Assembly (NCBI GenBank): GCA_029961685.1 | Contig: JARWKL010000008.1 | Span: 25,865,119-25,929,118 of the forward strand | DNA length: 64,000 nucleotides | DNA from: Aristolochia californica | Taxonomy: Eukaryota; Streptophyta; Magnoliopsida; Piperales; Aristolochiaceae | Direction: 5' to 3' | Shown: positions 1 to 13,650 of the stretch, one piece after another | Numbering within the stretch: the stretch's first letter is position 1 | Layout: each line of letters opens with the position of its first letter | Notes under the pieces: generated by a model | Databases searched by the model: none | Seen by the model: only the letters and a program-made list of their open reading frames with translations | What the model was told of the DNA's origin: nothing | Position numbers and translations under genes: made by a program

Positions 1-3000
1 TAAAACTAGAAAGAGTTTCCAATCCCTAAAAATTACAGACACTACACTTTTTGGAATTATCTCTCTCTTCAATTGTGCATTTCCAGATTAGATGTCTTCT
101 TCATTCTTAAATCAAAGCTTTTCCCCTTATCTCGTAAACAAAGAGGTAAAAGGCAAATAAATCACAACTAAATGAAAATTTTACAGTTTATGCATGCAAA
201 AAGTTTAAAACAACAAAAAATGTAAGCAAAAAAAATTTCTTCACACACGACAAATGAATACAAAAGTTTTGATATCCAAGTGTGGGACATTCCACTAGTT
301 CAACCCTAATAGCTTGGAATTTTAAAAGAAAGGGATGTTCTAATTGATCCAACACATGTTTTAAATATGGATATGCATGCTTGAAATATGTTAAAGATGC
401 AAATGACCTGTGGACCCAAACCGCATTAAATTCTCAAGTGAACGTGTGGTGAGTATTTACCCGAGTTCAACATGCCAACTTTTTGCCCATTTACAAAATG
501 CTGACCTAACAATCATGGGTGATTATAAAGTGATTTATTGGTCAATCATGCATAATGGGCTATATTTTTCTAAGAAATGACTTATAGATTAGGAGTGTTT
601 CACTCTGTTAAAAATCCCCCGCCTCCTGACGATTGCAAAACCTAATACATAAATACTATAAAGAGTTTACAATCCCTAAAAATTATAGACACTACATTTT
701 TTGGAGTTATCTCTCTCTACATTTGTGCATTTCCATTTTAGATGTATAAATTTTTCTTAAATCTAAACTTGAGTTTTCACTTTTCCCCTTATCTCGTAAA
801 CAAAGAGAGAAAAAATGCAAATAGATCATAACAAAATGAAAAATTTAGAGTTTTTGTATGCAAAAAATTTAAAACGACAAAAAAATTAAGTAAAGAAAAT
901 TTATTCACACACCACAAAGGAACATAGAAGTATTGATATCCAAGTTTGGGCAATTCCACTTGCTCAACCCTAATCGCTCAGAATTTGATAAAAAATGGAT
1001 TTTCTAATTTATCGTACATATGTTTTAAATATGGATATGGATACTTGAAACATGTTAAAGATGCAAATAATCTATGGATCCAACCAACATTAAATTCTCA
1101 AGTTAGCATGCTGTGGGATATTTACCTGAGTCAAACAAGAAGATTTTTATCCGATTTACAAAAAGCTGACCTAACAATAATGGGTGATTGTAAAGTGATT
1201 TATCAGTCAATCATGCGTAACGGGCTATATTTTTTTATGAAATGTCTTATGGATTTGGAGTGTTTCATTCAGTTCAAAATCCACCTCCTCCCCCTTTTCC
1301 TGACGATTGTGAAAGTAATATATAAAAACTAGAAAGAGTTTACAATCCTTAAAAATTACAGACACTACACTTTTTGGAATTATCTCTCTCTACATTTTTG
1401 CATTTCCATTTTAGATGTATACTTTTTACTTAAATCGAAACTTGAATATTCAGTTTTCCCCTTATCTCGTAAACAAAGAGAAAAAAAGGCAAATAGATCA
1501 CAACAAAATTAAAATTTTAGAGTTTAAATATGCAAAAAATGTAAAACAACAACAATTAGTGAAGAAAATTTATTCACACACCACAAACGAATACAAAATT
1601 TTTGATATCCAAGTTATGGAAATTCCACTAGTTCAACCGTAATAGGTTGGAATTTTATTAGAAAGGGATTTTCTAATTGATCCTACACATGTTTTAAATA
1701 TGGATATGCATGCTTGAAACGTGTTAAAGATGCAAATGACTTGTGGATCTGAACAGCATTAAATTCTCAAGTGAACTTGCGGTGGGATATTTACAGATGT
1801 CACACAAGACAAGTTTTTGCCCACTGACAAAAAGCTATCCTAACTATCATGTGTGATTGTAAAGTGATTTTTTGGTCAATCATGCTTAACGAACTATATT
1901 TTTTTAAGAAATGACTTATGGTATTTTTAATTTTCACTCAGTTAAAAATCCCCCGCCTCCCCCTTCTCCCGATGAATGGAAAACCTAATATATAAATATT
2001 TGAAATAGTTAACAATCCCTAAAAATTACAGTCACTGCACTTTTTGCAATTATCTCTATCTACATTTGTTCATATCCATTTTAGATGTATACTTTTTTCT
2101 TAAATCAAAACTTGAGTTTTCACCTTTCACCTTATCTCATAAACAAAGAGATAAAAAGGCAAATACATCACAACAAAATGAAAGTTTTAGAGTTTATGTA
2201 TGCAAAAAATTTAAAACAACAACAAATATAAGTAAGCAAAATTTATTCACACACCACAAATGATCACAAAAGTTTTGATATCCAAGTTTGGAAAAATCCA
2301 CTAGTTCAAGAAAGGGATTTTCTAATTGATCCTACGCATGTTTGGATATGGATATGCATACTTGAAACATGTTAAAGATGCAAATGACCTTTGGATCCAA
2401 ACTGCATTAAATTCTCAAGTGAACGTGCGGTGGGATATTTACACGAGTCAAACAATGCAATTTTTTGCCGATTTACAAATATCTGACCTAACAATTATGG
2501 GTGAGTGTAAAGTGATTTATTGGTCAATCATGGGCTATATTTTTGTGAGAAATGACTTATGGATTGGGAGTGTTTCACTCAATTAAAAGTCCCCCACCTC
2601 AACCTTTCCCCGACGATTGAAAAAACCTAAATTATAAAACAAGAAAGAGTTTACAATCCCTAAAAATTTTAGACACTACACTCTTTGGAATTATCTCTCT
2701 CTGCATTTTTGTATTTCCATTTTAGATGTATACTTTTGTCTTAAATCAAAACAAGAGTTTTCACTTTTCCCCTTATCTCGTAAAAAAAGAGATAAAAAGG
2801 CAAATAGATGAAAACAAAATGAAAATTTTAAGGTTTATATATACAAAAAGTTTAAAACAAGAACAAATTTCAGAAAATAAAATTTATTCACACACTACAA
2901 TGGACAAAAAAGTTTTGATATCCGAATTTGGGAAATTTCACTAGTTCAACCCAAATAGCGTAGAATTTTATAAAAAATGGATTTTTTAATTGATCCTACA

Positions 3001-6000
3001 CATATTTTAATTTGGATATGCATTCTTAAAACATGTTAAAGGTGCAAATGACCTATGGATCCAAACCGCATAAAATTCTCAACTGAACAGGCAGTGTGAT
3101 ATTTACCGGAGTCACAGAGGCCAATTTTTTCCCCATTTATAGAAAGCTATCCTAACTATCTTGGGTGAGTGTAAAGTGATTTATCAGTCAATCATGAGTA
3201 ACTCGCTATATTTTTTAAGAAATGACTTATGGTTTTTGTTGTGTATCACTCAGTTACAAATTCACGTCCTTCCCCTTTTCCCGACGATTGCAAAACCTAA
3301 TATATAAAAACTAGAAAGAGTTTACAAACCCTAAAAATTACAGACACTACACTTTTTGCAATAATCTCTCTGTACATTTGTGCATATCCATTTTAGATGA
3401 ATAATTTTTTCTTAAATCAAAACTTGAGGTTTCACTTTTCCTCGGATCTCGTAAACAAAGAGATAAATAGGCAAATAGATCACAACAAAATGAAAATTTT
3501 AGACTTTATGTATGCAAAAATTTTAAAAAAACAACAAATGGATGTAAAGAAAATTTATTCACACACCACAAATGAACACAAAAGTTTTGATATCCAAGTT
3601 TGGGAAATTTCACTAGTTCAACCCTAATAGTTTCGAATTTTATAAGAAAGGGATTTTCTAACTGATCCTACCCATGGTTTAAATATGGATATGTAAGATT
3701 GAAACACGTTAAAGATGCAAATGACCTATGGATCCAAACCACATTAAATTGTCAAGTGAACGTGCGGTGGGAGTTTTACCGGAGTCGAATAGGCCAATTT
3801 TTTTCCCATTTACAAAAAGTTGACCTAACAATCATAGGTGATTGTTAAGTGATTTATCGGTCAATCATGCGTAATGGGCTATATTTTCGTAAGAAATGAC
3901 TTATGGATTGGGAGTGTTTCACTCAGTTAAAAATCCCTTGCCTCCCCCTTTTCCCAACGCTTTCAAAACCTAATATATAAAACTAGAAAGAGTTTACAAT
4001 CCCTTAAAATTACAGACACAACACATTTTGGAAATATCCCTCTTTACATTATTTGTGAATTTCCATTTTAGATTTATATTTTTTCTTAAATCAAAACTTG
4101 ATTTTTCACTTTTCCCCTTATCTCGTAAAAAAGAGAAAAAAGGCAAATAGATCACAACAAATTGAAAATTTTAGAGTTTATGTATGCAAAAATTTTAAAA
4201 CAACAACAAATGTTACTAAAGAAAATTTATTCACACTCCAGAAATGAACACAAAAGTTTTGATAGCCAAGTTTAGGAAATTCCACTAGTTCAACCCTAAC
4301 ATCTTGGAATTTTATTGGAAAGGCATTTTCTAATTGATCATACACATGTTTTAAATATGGATGTGCATGCCTGAAACATGTTAAAGATACAAATGACCTA
4401 TGGATCCACACCGCATTAAATGCTCAACTGAACGTGCAATGGGATATTTACCCAAGTCAAACAAGCCATTTTTTTTACCAATTTACAAAAAGCTGACCTA
4501 ACCATCACGGGTGATTGTAAAGTGATTGATCACTCAATCATGTGTAACGGGCTATATTTTTGTAAGAAATGACTTATGGATTGGGAGTGTTTCACCCAGT
4601 TAAAAATCCCCCGCCTCCCCCTTTATTTGTGCATTTCAATTATAGATGTATACTTTTTTCTTAAATCAAAACATGTGTTATCACTTTTCCCCCTATCTCA
4701 GATCACAACAAAATGAAAATTTTAGAGTTTTTGTATGCAAAATTTTTAAAACAAGAACAAATGTAAGTAAAGAAAATTTATTCACACACCAGAAATGATA
4801 ACAAAAATTTTGATATTCAAGTTTCGAAAATTTGACTAGTTCAATCCTAATAGCTTGGAATTTTATAGGGAAGGGATTTTCTAATATATAGTACACTTGT
4901 TTTAAATATGGATATGCATGCTTGAAACATGTTAAAGATGCAAATGACCCACGGATCCAAACCACATTAAATTCTCAAGTGAACGTGTGGTGGGATATTT
5001 ACCCAAGTCAAGGAATCCAATTTTTTGCCCATTTACGAAAAGCTGACCATAATATCATGGGTGATTGTAAAGTGATTTATCGGTCAATCATGCATAATGG
5101 GCAATATTTTTGTGAGAAATGACTTATGGATTGGGAGTGTTTCACTCAATTAAAAATCCTCTACCTCTCCCTTTCCCCCATGATTGTAAAACCTAATATA
5201 TAAAAACTAGAAAGAGTTTACAATCCCAAAAAATTACAGACACTTTTTGGAACTATCTCTCTCTATATTTGTGCATTTCCATTTTAGATGTATACTTTTT
5301 TCTTAAGTCAAAACTTGAGTTTTAACTTTTCCCCTTATCTCGTAAACAAAGAGATATAAAGGCAAATAGATCACAAGAAAATAAAAATTTTAGAGTTTAT
5401 TTATGAAAAAAATTTAAAACTACAACCAACGTAAGTAAAGAAAATTTAATCACACACCACAAATGAACACAAAAGTTTTGATATCCAAGTTTGGAAAATT
5501 CCAGTAGTTCAACCCCAATAGCATAGAATTTTATAAGAAGGGGATATTCTAATTGTACACATGTTTTAAATATGGATATGCATGCTTGAAACATGTTAAA
5601 GATGCAAATGACCTATGGATCCAAACTGCATTAAATTCTCGTGTGAACATGCAGTGGGATTTTACCTGAGTCAAGAAAGCCAATTTTTTGCCCATTTACA
5701 AAAAGCTGATCTAACAATCACATGTAATTTTAAAGTTATTTATCTGTCAATCATGCATAACTGGCTACATTTTTGTAAGAAATGACTTATGGATTGGGAG
5801 TGTTTCACTCGGTTAAAAAATCCCTCGCCTTCCCTTTTTCCCAACAATTGTAAAACCAAATATATAAAAACTAGAAAGAGTTTACAATCCCTAAAAATTA
5901 CAGACACTACACTTTTTTTTGACTTATCTCTCTCTACATTTGTGCATTTCCATTTCAATATATACTTTTTTCTTAAATACAAACTTGAGTTTTCACTTTT

Positions 6001-8555
6001 CCACTAATCTTGTAAAAAAAGAGATAAAATTGAAAATAGATCTCAACAAAATGAAAATTTTAGAGTTTAAGTATGCAAAAAGTTTAAAACAACAACAAAT
6101 GTACCTCAAGAAAATTTATTCAAACACCACAAATGAACACAAAAGTTTTGATATCCAAGTTTGGGAACTTCCACTAGTTCAACCCTAATTGCTTGGAATT
6201 TTATAAGAAAGTGATTTTCTAATTGATCCTACACATGTTTTAAATATGGATATGCATGCTTGAAACATGTTAAATATGCAAATGACCTATGGATCCGACA
6301 ACATTAAATTCACAAGTGAACGTGTGGTGGGATATTTACCTGAGTCAAACAACCCAATTTTTTGCCAATTTAAAAAAAGGTGACCTAATAATCATGGGTG
6401 ATTGTAAAGTGATTAATCGGTCAATCATGCGTAATGGGCTATATTTTAGTAAGAAATGAATTATGGATTGGGAGTGTTTCACTCAATTAAAAATCTCAAG
6501 CCTCCCCCTTTTCCCAACGATTGCAAAAAAATAATATAGAAAAACTTGAAAGATGTTACAATCCCTATAAATTACAGAGACTAATCTTTTTGGAATTATC
6601 TCTCTATTGATTTTGTGCATTTCCATTTTAGATGTATTCCTTTTTCTTAAATAAAAACTTGACTTTTCACTTTTCCCCTTATCTCGTAAACAAAAAGATA
6701 AAAAGGCAAATAGATCACAACAAAATGAAAATATTAGAGTTTATGTATGGAAAAAAATTTAAAACAACCACAAATGTAATTAAATAAAATTTATTTGCAC
6801 ACCACAAATGAACGCAAAATTTTTGATATCCAAGTTTGGGAAATTCCACTAGTTCAACCCTAATTGTTTGGAATTTTATAAAAAAGTGATTTTGTAATTG
6901 ATCCTACACATGTTTTAAATATGGATATGCATGCTTGAAACATGTTAAAGATGCAAATGACCTATCAATCCAAACCATATTTAATTCTAGAGTGAACCTG
7001 TTGTGGGATATTTACTTGAGTCAAACAACGCAATTTTTTGCCAATTTACAAAAAGTTGACATAACAATCATGGGTGATTGTAAAGTGATTAATTGGTCAA
7101 TCATGCGTAACGGGCTATATCTTAGTAAGAAATGAGTTAAGGATTGGGAGTGTTTGAATCAGTTAAAAATCCCACACCTCCCCCATTTCTCGATGACTGC
7201 AAAAAACTAATATATAAAAACAAGAAAGAGTTTACAATCCCTATATATTACTGACACTATACTTTTTGGAATTATCTCTCTCTCCATTTCGTGCATTTCC
7301 ATTTTAGATGTATCCTTTTTTCTGAAATCAAAATTTGACTTTTAACTTTTCCTCTTATCTCGTAAACAAAGAGATAAAAAGGCAAATAGATCACAACAAA
7401 ATGAAAATTTTAGAGTTCATGTATGCAAAAAATTTAAAACACCCACAAGTGTCTTTAAATAAAATTTATTAACACACCACAAATTAACACAAAATTTTTG
7501 ATATCCGAGTTTGGGAAATTCCACAAGCACAACCGTAATTGCTTGGAATTTTATAGTAAAGGGATTTTCTAATTGATCGTACATCTGTTTTAAATATGGA
7601 TAGCATTGCTTGAAAAATGTTAAAGATGCAAATGACCTATTGATCCAAACCGCATAAAATTCTCATGTGAACGTGCAGTGGGAAATTTACCCGAGTCAAA
7701 CAAGCCAATTTTTTGCCCATTTAAAAAAAGCAGAACTAACAATAACAGGTGATTGTAAAGTGATTTATTAGTCAATCATGTGTAACGGGTTAGAATGGCT
7801 TATGGATTGGGATTGTTTCACTCAGTAAAAAATCCCCGCCTCTTCCTTTTCCTTACGATTGCAAAACCTAAGATATAAAATCTAGAAAGGGTTTACAATC
7901 CCTAAAAATTACAGACACTTTTTGGAATTATCTCTTTCTACATTTATGAATTTCCATTTTAGATGTATACTTTTTTGTTAAATCAAAACTTGAGTTTTCA
8001 CTTTTCCCCTTATCTCGTAAATCGAGAGATAAAAAGGCAAATAGATAAAAACAAAATGAAATTTTTAGAGTTTATGTATGCAAAAAATTTAAAACAACAA
8101 CAAATGTAAGTAAAGAAAATTTATTCATCCCCCACAAATGAACACAAAAGATTTGATATCCAAGTTTGGGAAATTCCACTAGTTCAACCCTAATAGCTTG
8201 AAATTTTATAGGAAAGGGATTTTCTAATCGATCGTACACATGTTTTAAATATGGATATGCATGCTTGAAACTTGTTAAAGATGCAAATGACCGATGGATC
8301 CAAACCGCATTAAATTCTCGTGTGAATGTGCGGTGGGATATTTACCCGAGTCAAATGAGCCAATTTTTTGCCCATTTAAAAAATGCTGACCTAATAATCT
8401 CCGGTGATTTTAAAGTTATTTACCTTTTAATCATGCGTAACGGGCTACATTTTTTTAAGAATTGACTTATGGATTGGGAGTGTTTCACTCAATTAAAAAT
8501 CCCCCACCTCCCCCTTTTCCCGACGATTGCAAAACCTAATATAAAAAAACTAGAA
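1..8555 (+). repeat. Satellite array, block 1 (about 13 monomers, ~660 bp)
   Basis: Head-to-tail tandem satellite. The landmark agagtttacaatccc (or a variant) starts at 12, 662, 1335, 2005, 2646, 3317, 3989, 5213, 5877, 6551, 7227 and 7888; the monomer at about 4624 has lost its start. Spacings are about 640-680 bp. Each monomer holds, in order: the landmark; a pyrimidine stretch (tatctctctctac); gatgtatac; a TTATCTC/GAGATAA dyad; an A-rich stretch; an EcoRV site (gatatc); an SpeI site (actagt); an NsiI site (atgcat); a BamHI site (ggatcc); and a C-rich tract. Short open frames such as 946-1332 are chance frames in the repeat. I could not sort these monomers confidently into the types seen later. 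Satellites of this kind sit in plant centromeric, pericentromeric or subtelomeric heterochromatin; which applies here cannot be told from the sequence. Confidence 0.95.
4600..4650 (+). other. Deletion junction at the start of a monomer
   Basis: The C-rich end of one monomer (cgcctcccccttt) runs directly into atttgtgcatttc, which normally lies about 110 bases further on. The bases carrying the agagttt landmark and the ctctctc stretch are missing. The next landmark is at 5213, so the spacing from 3989 is 1224 bp instead of about 1330. This is an internal deletion in one monomer. Confidence 0.8.
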
Positions 8556-11500
8556 AGAGTTTACAATCCCTAAAAATTATAGACTACACTTTTCTAAATT
8601 ATCTCTCTCAACATTTTTGCCTTTCCATTTTAGATGTATATTTTTTTCTTAAATTGAAACGTGAGTTTTCACTTTTCCCCTTATCTCGTAAAAAAATAGA
8701 TAAAAAATGAAAATTCTACAGTTTATGTATGCAAAAAATTTAAAACAATAAGAAATGTAAGCAAAGGAAAATTATTCACATACCACAAATTAACACAAGT
8801 TTTGATATCCAAGTTTGGGAAATTCCACTAGTTCAACCCTAATGGCATGGAATTTTATAAGAAAGGGATTTTCTAATTGATCGTACACATGTTTTAAATA
8901 TGGATATGCATGCTTGAAACACAGTAAAGATGCAAATGACAAATGGATCCAAACCGTATTAAATTTTCAAGTGAAAATGCGGTGGCATATTTACCAGAGT
9001 CAAACAAGCCAATGTTTTACCTATTTACAAAAAGCTGACGTAACAATCACGGATGATTTTAAAATTATTTATGTGTCATTTATGCGTAACGGGTTATAGT
9101 TTAGTAAGAAATGACTTATGGTTTGGGAGTGTTTCACTCAGTTAAAAATCCCCTGCCTCCCACTTTTCCCAACGATTGCAAAACCTAATATATAAAAACT
9201 AGAAAGAGTTTACAATCCCAACAAATTGCAAACACCAATTTTCTGAATTATCACTCTACATTTTCGTATTTCCATTTTAGATGTATACTTTTTCTTAAAT
9301 TGAAACGTGAGTTTTCACTTCCCCCCTTATCTCGTAAACAAAAAGATAAAAAGGCAAATAGATCACAACAAAATGAAAATTTTAGAGTTTATGTATGCAA
9401 AACATTTAACACAACAACAAATGTAAGTAAATAAAATTTATTCACACACCACAAGTTAACACAAAAGTTTTGATATCCAAGTTTTGGAAATTCCACTTGT
9501 TCAACCCTAATAGCTTTGAATTTTATAATAAAGGGATTTTCTAATTGATCATACACTTGTTTTAAATATGGATATGCATGCTTGAAACTTGTTTAACGTG
9601 CAAATGACCTATGGATCCAAACCACATTATATTCTAGAGTGAACATGCGGCGGGATATTTACTCGAGTCAAGCAAGCTTTTTTTTTACCGATCTACAAAA
9701 AGCTGACCTAATAATTTTGTGTGTTGTAAAGTGATTTATCGGCCAGTCATGCGTAATGGTCTATATTTTGGTAAGAAATGTCATATGGATTGGGAATGTT
9801 TCACTTAGTTAAAAATCCCCCACCTCCCCCTTTTCCCAACGATAGCAAAACCAAATATATAAAAATTAGAAATAGTTTACAATCCCTAAAAATTACAGAC
9901 ACTACACTTTTTGGAATTATCTCTCTCTACATTTGTGCATTTCCATTTTAGATGTATATTTTTTTCTTAAATCAAAACTTGAGTTTTCACTTTTCCCCTT
10001 ATCTCGTAAACATAGAGATAAAAAGCCACATAGATCACAACAAAATGAAAATTTTAGAGTTTATGTATGCAAAAAATTTAAAACTACAACAATTGTAAGT
10101 AAAGAAGAGATACTCACACATCACAAATTAACACAAAAGTTTTGATATTCATGTGTGAGAAATTCCACTAGCTCTACCCTAATAACTTGGAATTTTATAA
10201 GAAGGGGGTTTTCTAATTGATCGTACACCTGTTTTAAATATGGATATGCATTCTTGAAACATAGTAAAGATGAAAATGACATATGGATCCAAACATCATC
10301 AAATTCTCAAGTGAACGTGCGGTGTGATATTTACCCGACACAAATAAACCAATTTTTTGCCCATTTAGAAAATGTTGACCTAACAATCACGGGTGATTTT
10401 CAAGTGATTTATCTGTCAATCATGTGTAACGGCCTATATGTTTGTACGAAATGACTTATGGATTGGGAGTGTTTCATTCAGTTAAAAATCCCTCACCTCC
10501 CCTTTTTCCTGATGATTGCGAAACCTAATATATAAAAACTAAAAAGAATTTACAATCACTAAAAATTACAGACACTAGACTTTTTGGAAACATCTCTCTC
10601 TACATTTGTGTGTTTCCATTTTAGATGTATACATTTTTCTTAAATCAAAACATTAGTTTTCACTATTCACCTTATCTCGTAAACAAAGAGATAAAAAGGT
10701 AAATAGATCACAACAAAATTAAAATTTTGGAGATTATGTATGCAAAAAATTTAAAACAACAACAAATGTTAGTAAAGAAAATTTATTCACACACCACAAA
10801 TGAACACAAATGTTTTGATATCCAAGTTTGGGTAATTCCACTAGTTCAACCCTAATAGCTTGGAATTTTATAGGAAAGAGATTTCTTAATTGATCGTTCG
10901 CATGTTTTAAGTATGGATATTCATGCTTGAAACATGTTAATGATGCAAATGACCCATTGATCCAAACCGCATTAAATTCTCAAGTGAACGTGCGGTGTGA
11001 TATTTACTCGAGTAAAACAAGCCAATATTTTGCCCATTTACGAAAAGCGGAACTAACAATAACGGGTGATTGTGAGGTGATTTATCGGTCAATTATGCGT
11101 AATGGGCTATATTTTTGTTAGTAATTGCTTATGGATTGGGACTGTTTCACTCAGTTAAAAATCCCCCACCACCCCCTTCTCCCTACGATGCAAGATCTAA
11201 TATATAAAAATAAGAAAGAATTTACTATCCCTAAAAATTAAAGACACTTTTTGGATTATCACTCTCTACATTTGTGTATTTCCATTTTAGATGTATACTT
11301 TTATGCTAAATCAAAACTTGAGTTTTCACTTTTCCCCTTATCTCCTTAACCAGGAGATAAAAAGGCAAACAGATCACAACAAAATGAAAATTTTAGAGTT
11401 TATGTATGCAAAAAATTTAAAACAACAACAAATGTAAGTAATGAAAATTTATTCATACACCACAAATGAACACAAAAGTTGAGATATCCAAGTTTGGGAA

Positions 11501-12544
11501 ATTCCACTAGTTCAACCCTAATTGCTTATAATTTTATAAGAAAGGGATTTTCTAATTGATCGTACACTTGTTTTAAATATGGATATGCATGCTTGAAACT
11601 TGTTAAAGATGCAAATGACCTATGGATCCAAATTGTATTAAATTCTCAAGTGAACATGTGGTGGGATATTTTCTTGAGTAAAATAAGCGAATTTTTTGCC
11701 AATTAACAAAAAGTTGACCTGACAATCATGGGTGATTGTAAAGTGTATCTGTCAAACATGCGTAACGGGCTATATTTTAGCAAGAAATGACTTATGGATG
11801 GGCAGTGTTTCACTTAATTAAAAATCCTCTGCCTCCCCCATTTCCTGACGATTGCAAAACCTAATATATAAAAATTTGAAAGAGTTTACAATTCCTAAAA
11901 GTTACAGACACTATACCTTTCTGAATTATCTTTCTCTAAATTTTTTCATTCCCATTTTAGATGTATACATTTTTCATAAATTGCAATGTGAGTTTTCACT
12001 TTTCCCCTTATCTCGTAAACAAATAGATAAAAAGGCTAATAGATCACAACAAAATGAAAATTTTAGAGTTTATGTATGCAAAAACTTTAACACAACAACA
12101 AATGTAAGTAAAGAAAATTTATTCACACACCACAAATTAACACAAAAGTTTTGATATCCAAGTTTGTGAAATTCCTCTAGTTAACCCTAATAGCTTGGAA
12201 TTTTATAAGAAAGGGATTTTCTAACTTATCCTACACATATTTTTAATATGGATATGCATGCTTGAAACTTGTTAAAGATGCAAATAACCTATGCATCCTA
12301 ACAACATTATATTCTCAAGTGAACGTGCAGCCGGATATTTACTCGAGTCAAACAAGCCAATTTTTTGCCCATTTACAAAAAAGGTGATCTAATAATCATG
12401 CGTAATAGGCTATCTTTTTCCCGATGATTGCAAAACCTAATATATAAAAACTAGAAAGAGTTTGCAATCCTTAAAAATTACAGACACAAAATATTTTGGA
12501 ATTATATCTCTCTATATTTGTGCATTTTGAATTTAGATGTATAC
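8556..12544 (+). repeat. Satellite array, block 2 (partly family-B order)
   Basis: Monomer landmarks lie at 8556, 9205, 9872, 10545, 11217, 11881 and 12457. The monomers at 8556 and 9205 carry the f-type signature (ttttct in place of tttttgg; gtgag). The one at 9872 is g-like (aacatagagataaaaagcc) and the one at 10545 is h-like (gagattatg, gggtaattcc). The 11217 monomer has e-like features (gacctgacaatcatg, gtaaagtgtatctgtc), and the one at 11881 is again f-like. The last monomer stops at 12544, at the edge of a retroelement fragment. The monomer before it is short: about 60 bp are lost near 12400, where gcgtaataggctat runs into tttttcccgatg. Confidence 0.85.
11338..11360. repeat. Satellite dyad, longest-stem example
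   Basis: An inverted repeat, TTATCTCCT - 5-nt loop - AGGAGATAA, with 9-bp arms. Most other monomers carry the shorter form TTATCTC...GAGATAA with a 9-nt loop at the same place. It lies about 45 bp after the gatgtatac landmark, in the best-conserved part of the monomer. It could be a protein-binding dyad or a structural remnant. Its recurrence is seen directly; function is not shown. Confidence 0.6.
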
Positions 12545-12920
12545 AACTATATCAAAGGGTCTTCAAGCCCATTATAAATAGGGAATTCCAGTTTAGTATA
12601 CCAGGGTACTGTGCTTCCCCTTTGGTTGAAGTGTCCCCCCGGAATAAAGGGTCCTTGCTGGCTAGAGAAACTCGTGTGCCTGGTAAACTCATCTCCCCCT
12701 TTGTTCTACGAATGGTCCCCTCCTCTTTGCTCCGGAATTGTGTTCCTTCCAGTAGTCAGACCAGTCTCCATGCTATCCATCCTTCCATTCAAGGTTTCCA
12801 TACCGAGAGTGAACTTCTCCTCCAATGCAGCAAATTTTCTATCATTCTCTACCTTTGCCTCTGCCTGGCCTTTGAGGATTGCTGCAAGTATTTCATGGGT
12901 GTTGCTCTTTGCCGGGTTAC
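12545..12920 (-). pseudogene. gag: gag N-terminal fragment (Ty3/gypsy-like), broken
   Basis: The minus-strand frame after the PBS reads as a charged helical stretch (for example QAEAKVENDRKFAALEEKF). It then gives KLEFPIYNGLEDPL, which resembles the KxxFPxFxGxDPxxW motif at the start of plant Ty3/gypsy gag proteins. The frame has an in-frame TAG at 12706-12708 and a second stop at the truncation, where copy 2 keeps a tryptophan codon. I found no in-frame ATG between the PBS and the open frame. Everything after the DPL motif is lost. The fragment cannot make a functional capsid protein. Overlapping + strand open frames at 12496-13150 are shadows of this fragment and its LTR. Confidence 0.65.
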
Positions 12921-12924
12921 CCTA

Positions 12925-12935
12925 CTCTGATACCA
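12925..12935 (-). other. Primer-binding site, tRNA-Met type
   Basis: The minus strand reads TGGTATCAGAG three bases after the LTR end (CCATAACA, then ACT). This matches the 3' end of plant initiator tRNA-Met, which primes minus-strand DNA synthesis in many plant LTR retrotransposons. It fixes the orientation: LTR on the high-coordinate side, gag on the low side. Confidence 0.85.
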
Positions 12936-13239
12936 AGTTGTTATGGTCCCTACCCAAAGATCTAGTAACTCAGCGAGGTAGTGATGAATCCAGCACATTA
13001 AAGGTTTTTAAACGGTGTAATGAACCAAGAAACAATCTTTTCTCCTTGCTGAATTCGTCTCCCTTAAAAAGGAGATTCCTTTTCTCACGTATAGACGCAA
13101 CTACTGTTCACACAGATACAAGAAACACAACTCTAACCTGTTATACTTAAAAAACAGAGTCTCAAGTTACGCTTTGAAGACCACGCCAATCCAGAATTCT
13201 GAGCTCCTGCTCCTGTTTGAAGAGGGTTAGGCAACCTCT

Positions 13240-13410
13240 TCTTCCTCTAGGTTGCTGTGAGGGAAGAAGGGTTCTTCTTCCTGAACAGGTCTACGCACCC
13301 CTTCCCTTTCTGGGTTTGCCGTGAGGGCCCTTTCTTCTTCCTGAACAGGTTTACGCACCTCTTCTTCTTTTGAGTTTCCGTGAGAGAAGAAGGGTTCTTC
13401 TTCTTGTAGT
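13240..13410. repeat. Subrepeats inside the gypsy LTR (~60-65 bp, about 3 units)
   Basis: The motifs gtgagggaagaagggttctt and cttcctgaacaggt(c/t)tacgcacc recur about every 60-65 bp. The third unit is partial. The same block lies at about 36085-36260 in copy 2, so the subrepeats predate the duplication of the fragment. The matching minus-strand peptide repeat (EEEPFF..., VRRPVQEEE) simply reflects the DNA repeat. Confidence 0.7.
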
Positions 13411-13635
13411 TGTGAGTCACGCAACCCTTCCTCTCTTCCTGGTTCTATGAGAAGGGTAAGATCCTTCTCCTTGCTCGGGAAAGGGGATTAAATCTCCTCT
13501 CTTTTCTCTCACTATTACACCAGGACTTCACTAAGAAAACCACGTATCCCAAGAACTAGTACTAGGCACTCAGAAAGGAAGACTAGTTACCCTAAATTAA
13601 TCTAATTTCGAACTTACTTTATTTCTGCTTCCTTA

Positions 13636-13650
13636 CCCCTTAAATAGGGT
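13636..13650 (-). promoter_or_regulatory. Putative TATA box in gypsy LTR copy 1
   Basis: The minus strand reads ACCCTATTTAAGGGG about 180-190 bp into the LTR, a plausible U3 position. The equivalent sequence is kept in copy 2 near 36496-36510. It is a weak TATA match called from position and conservation only. Confidence 0.35.

Noticed and set aside
946..1332. A 128-codon + strand open frame, the longest in the satellite
   Set aside because: It is a fusion of the recurring satellite frame with its neighbour in one monomer. The same region is interrupted in other monomers, and no domain or gene signals are present.
12496..13150. Overlapping + strand frames of 144 and 179 codons in the first gypsy fragment (and 95 codons at 35468)
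   Set aside because: They are antisense to the gag fragment and LTR and share no conserved frame between the two copies.
13227..13424. Glu/Pro-rich repeat protein (EEEPFF, VRRPVQEEE) on the minus strand
   Set aside because: It is a reading of tandem subrepeats within the gypsy LTR. The second copy at 36058-36283 is in different frames and is broken.
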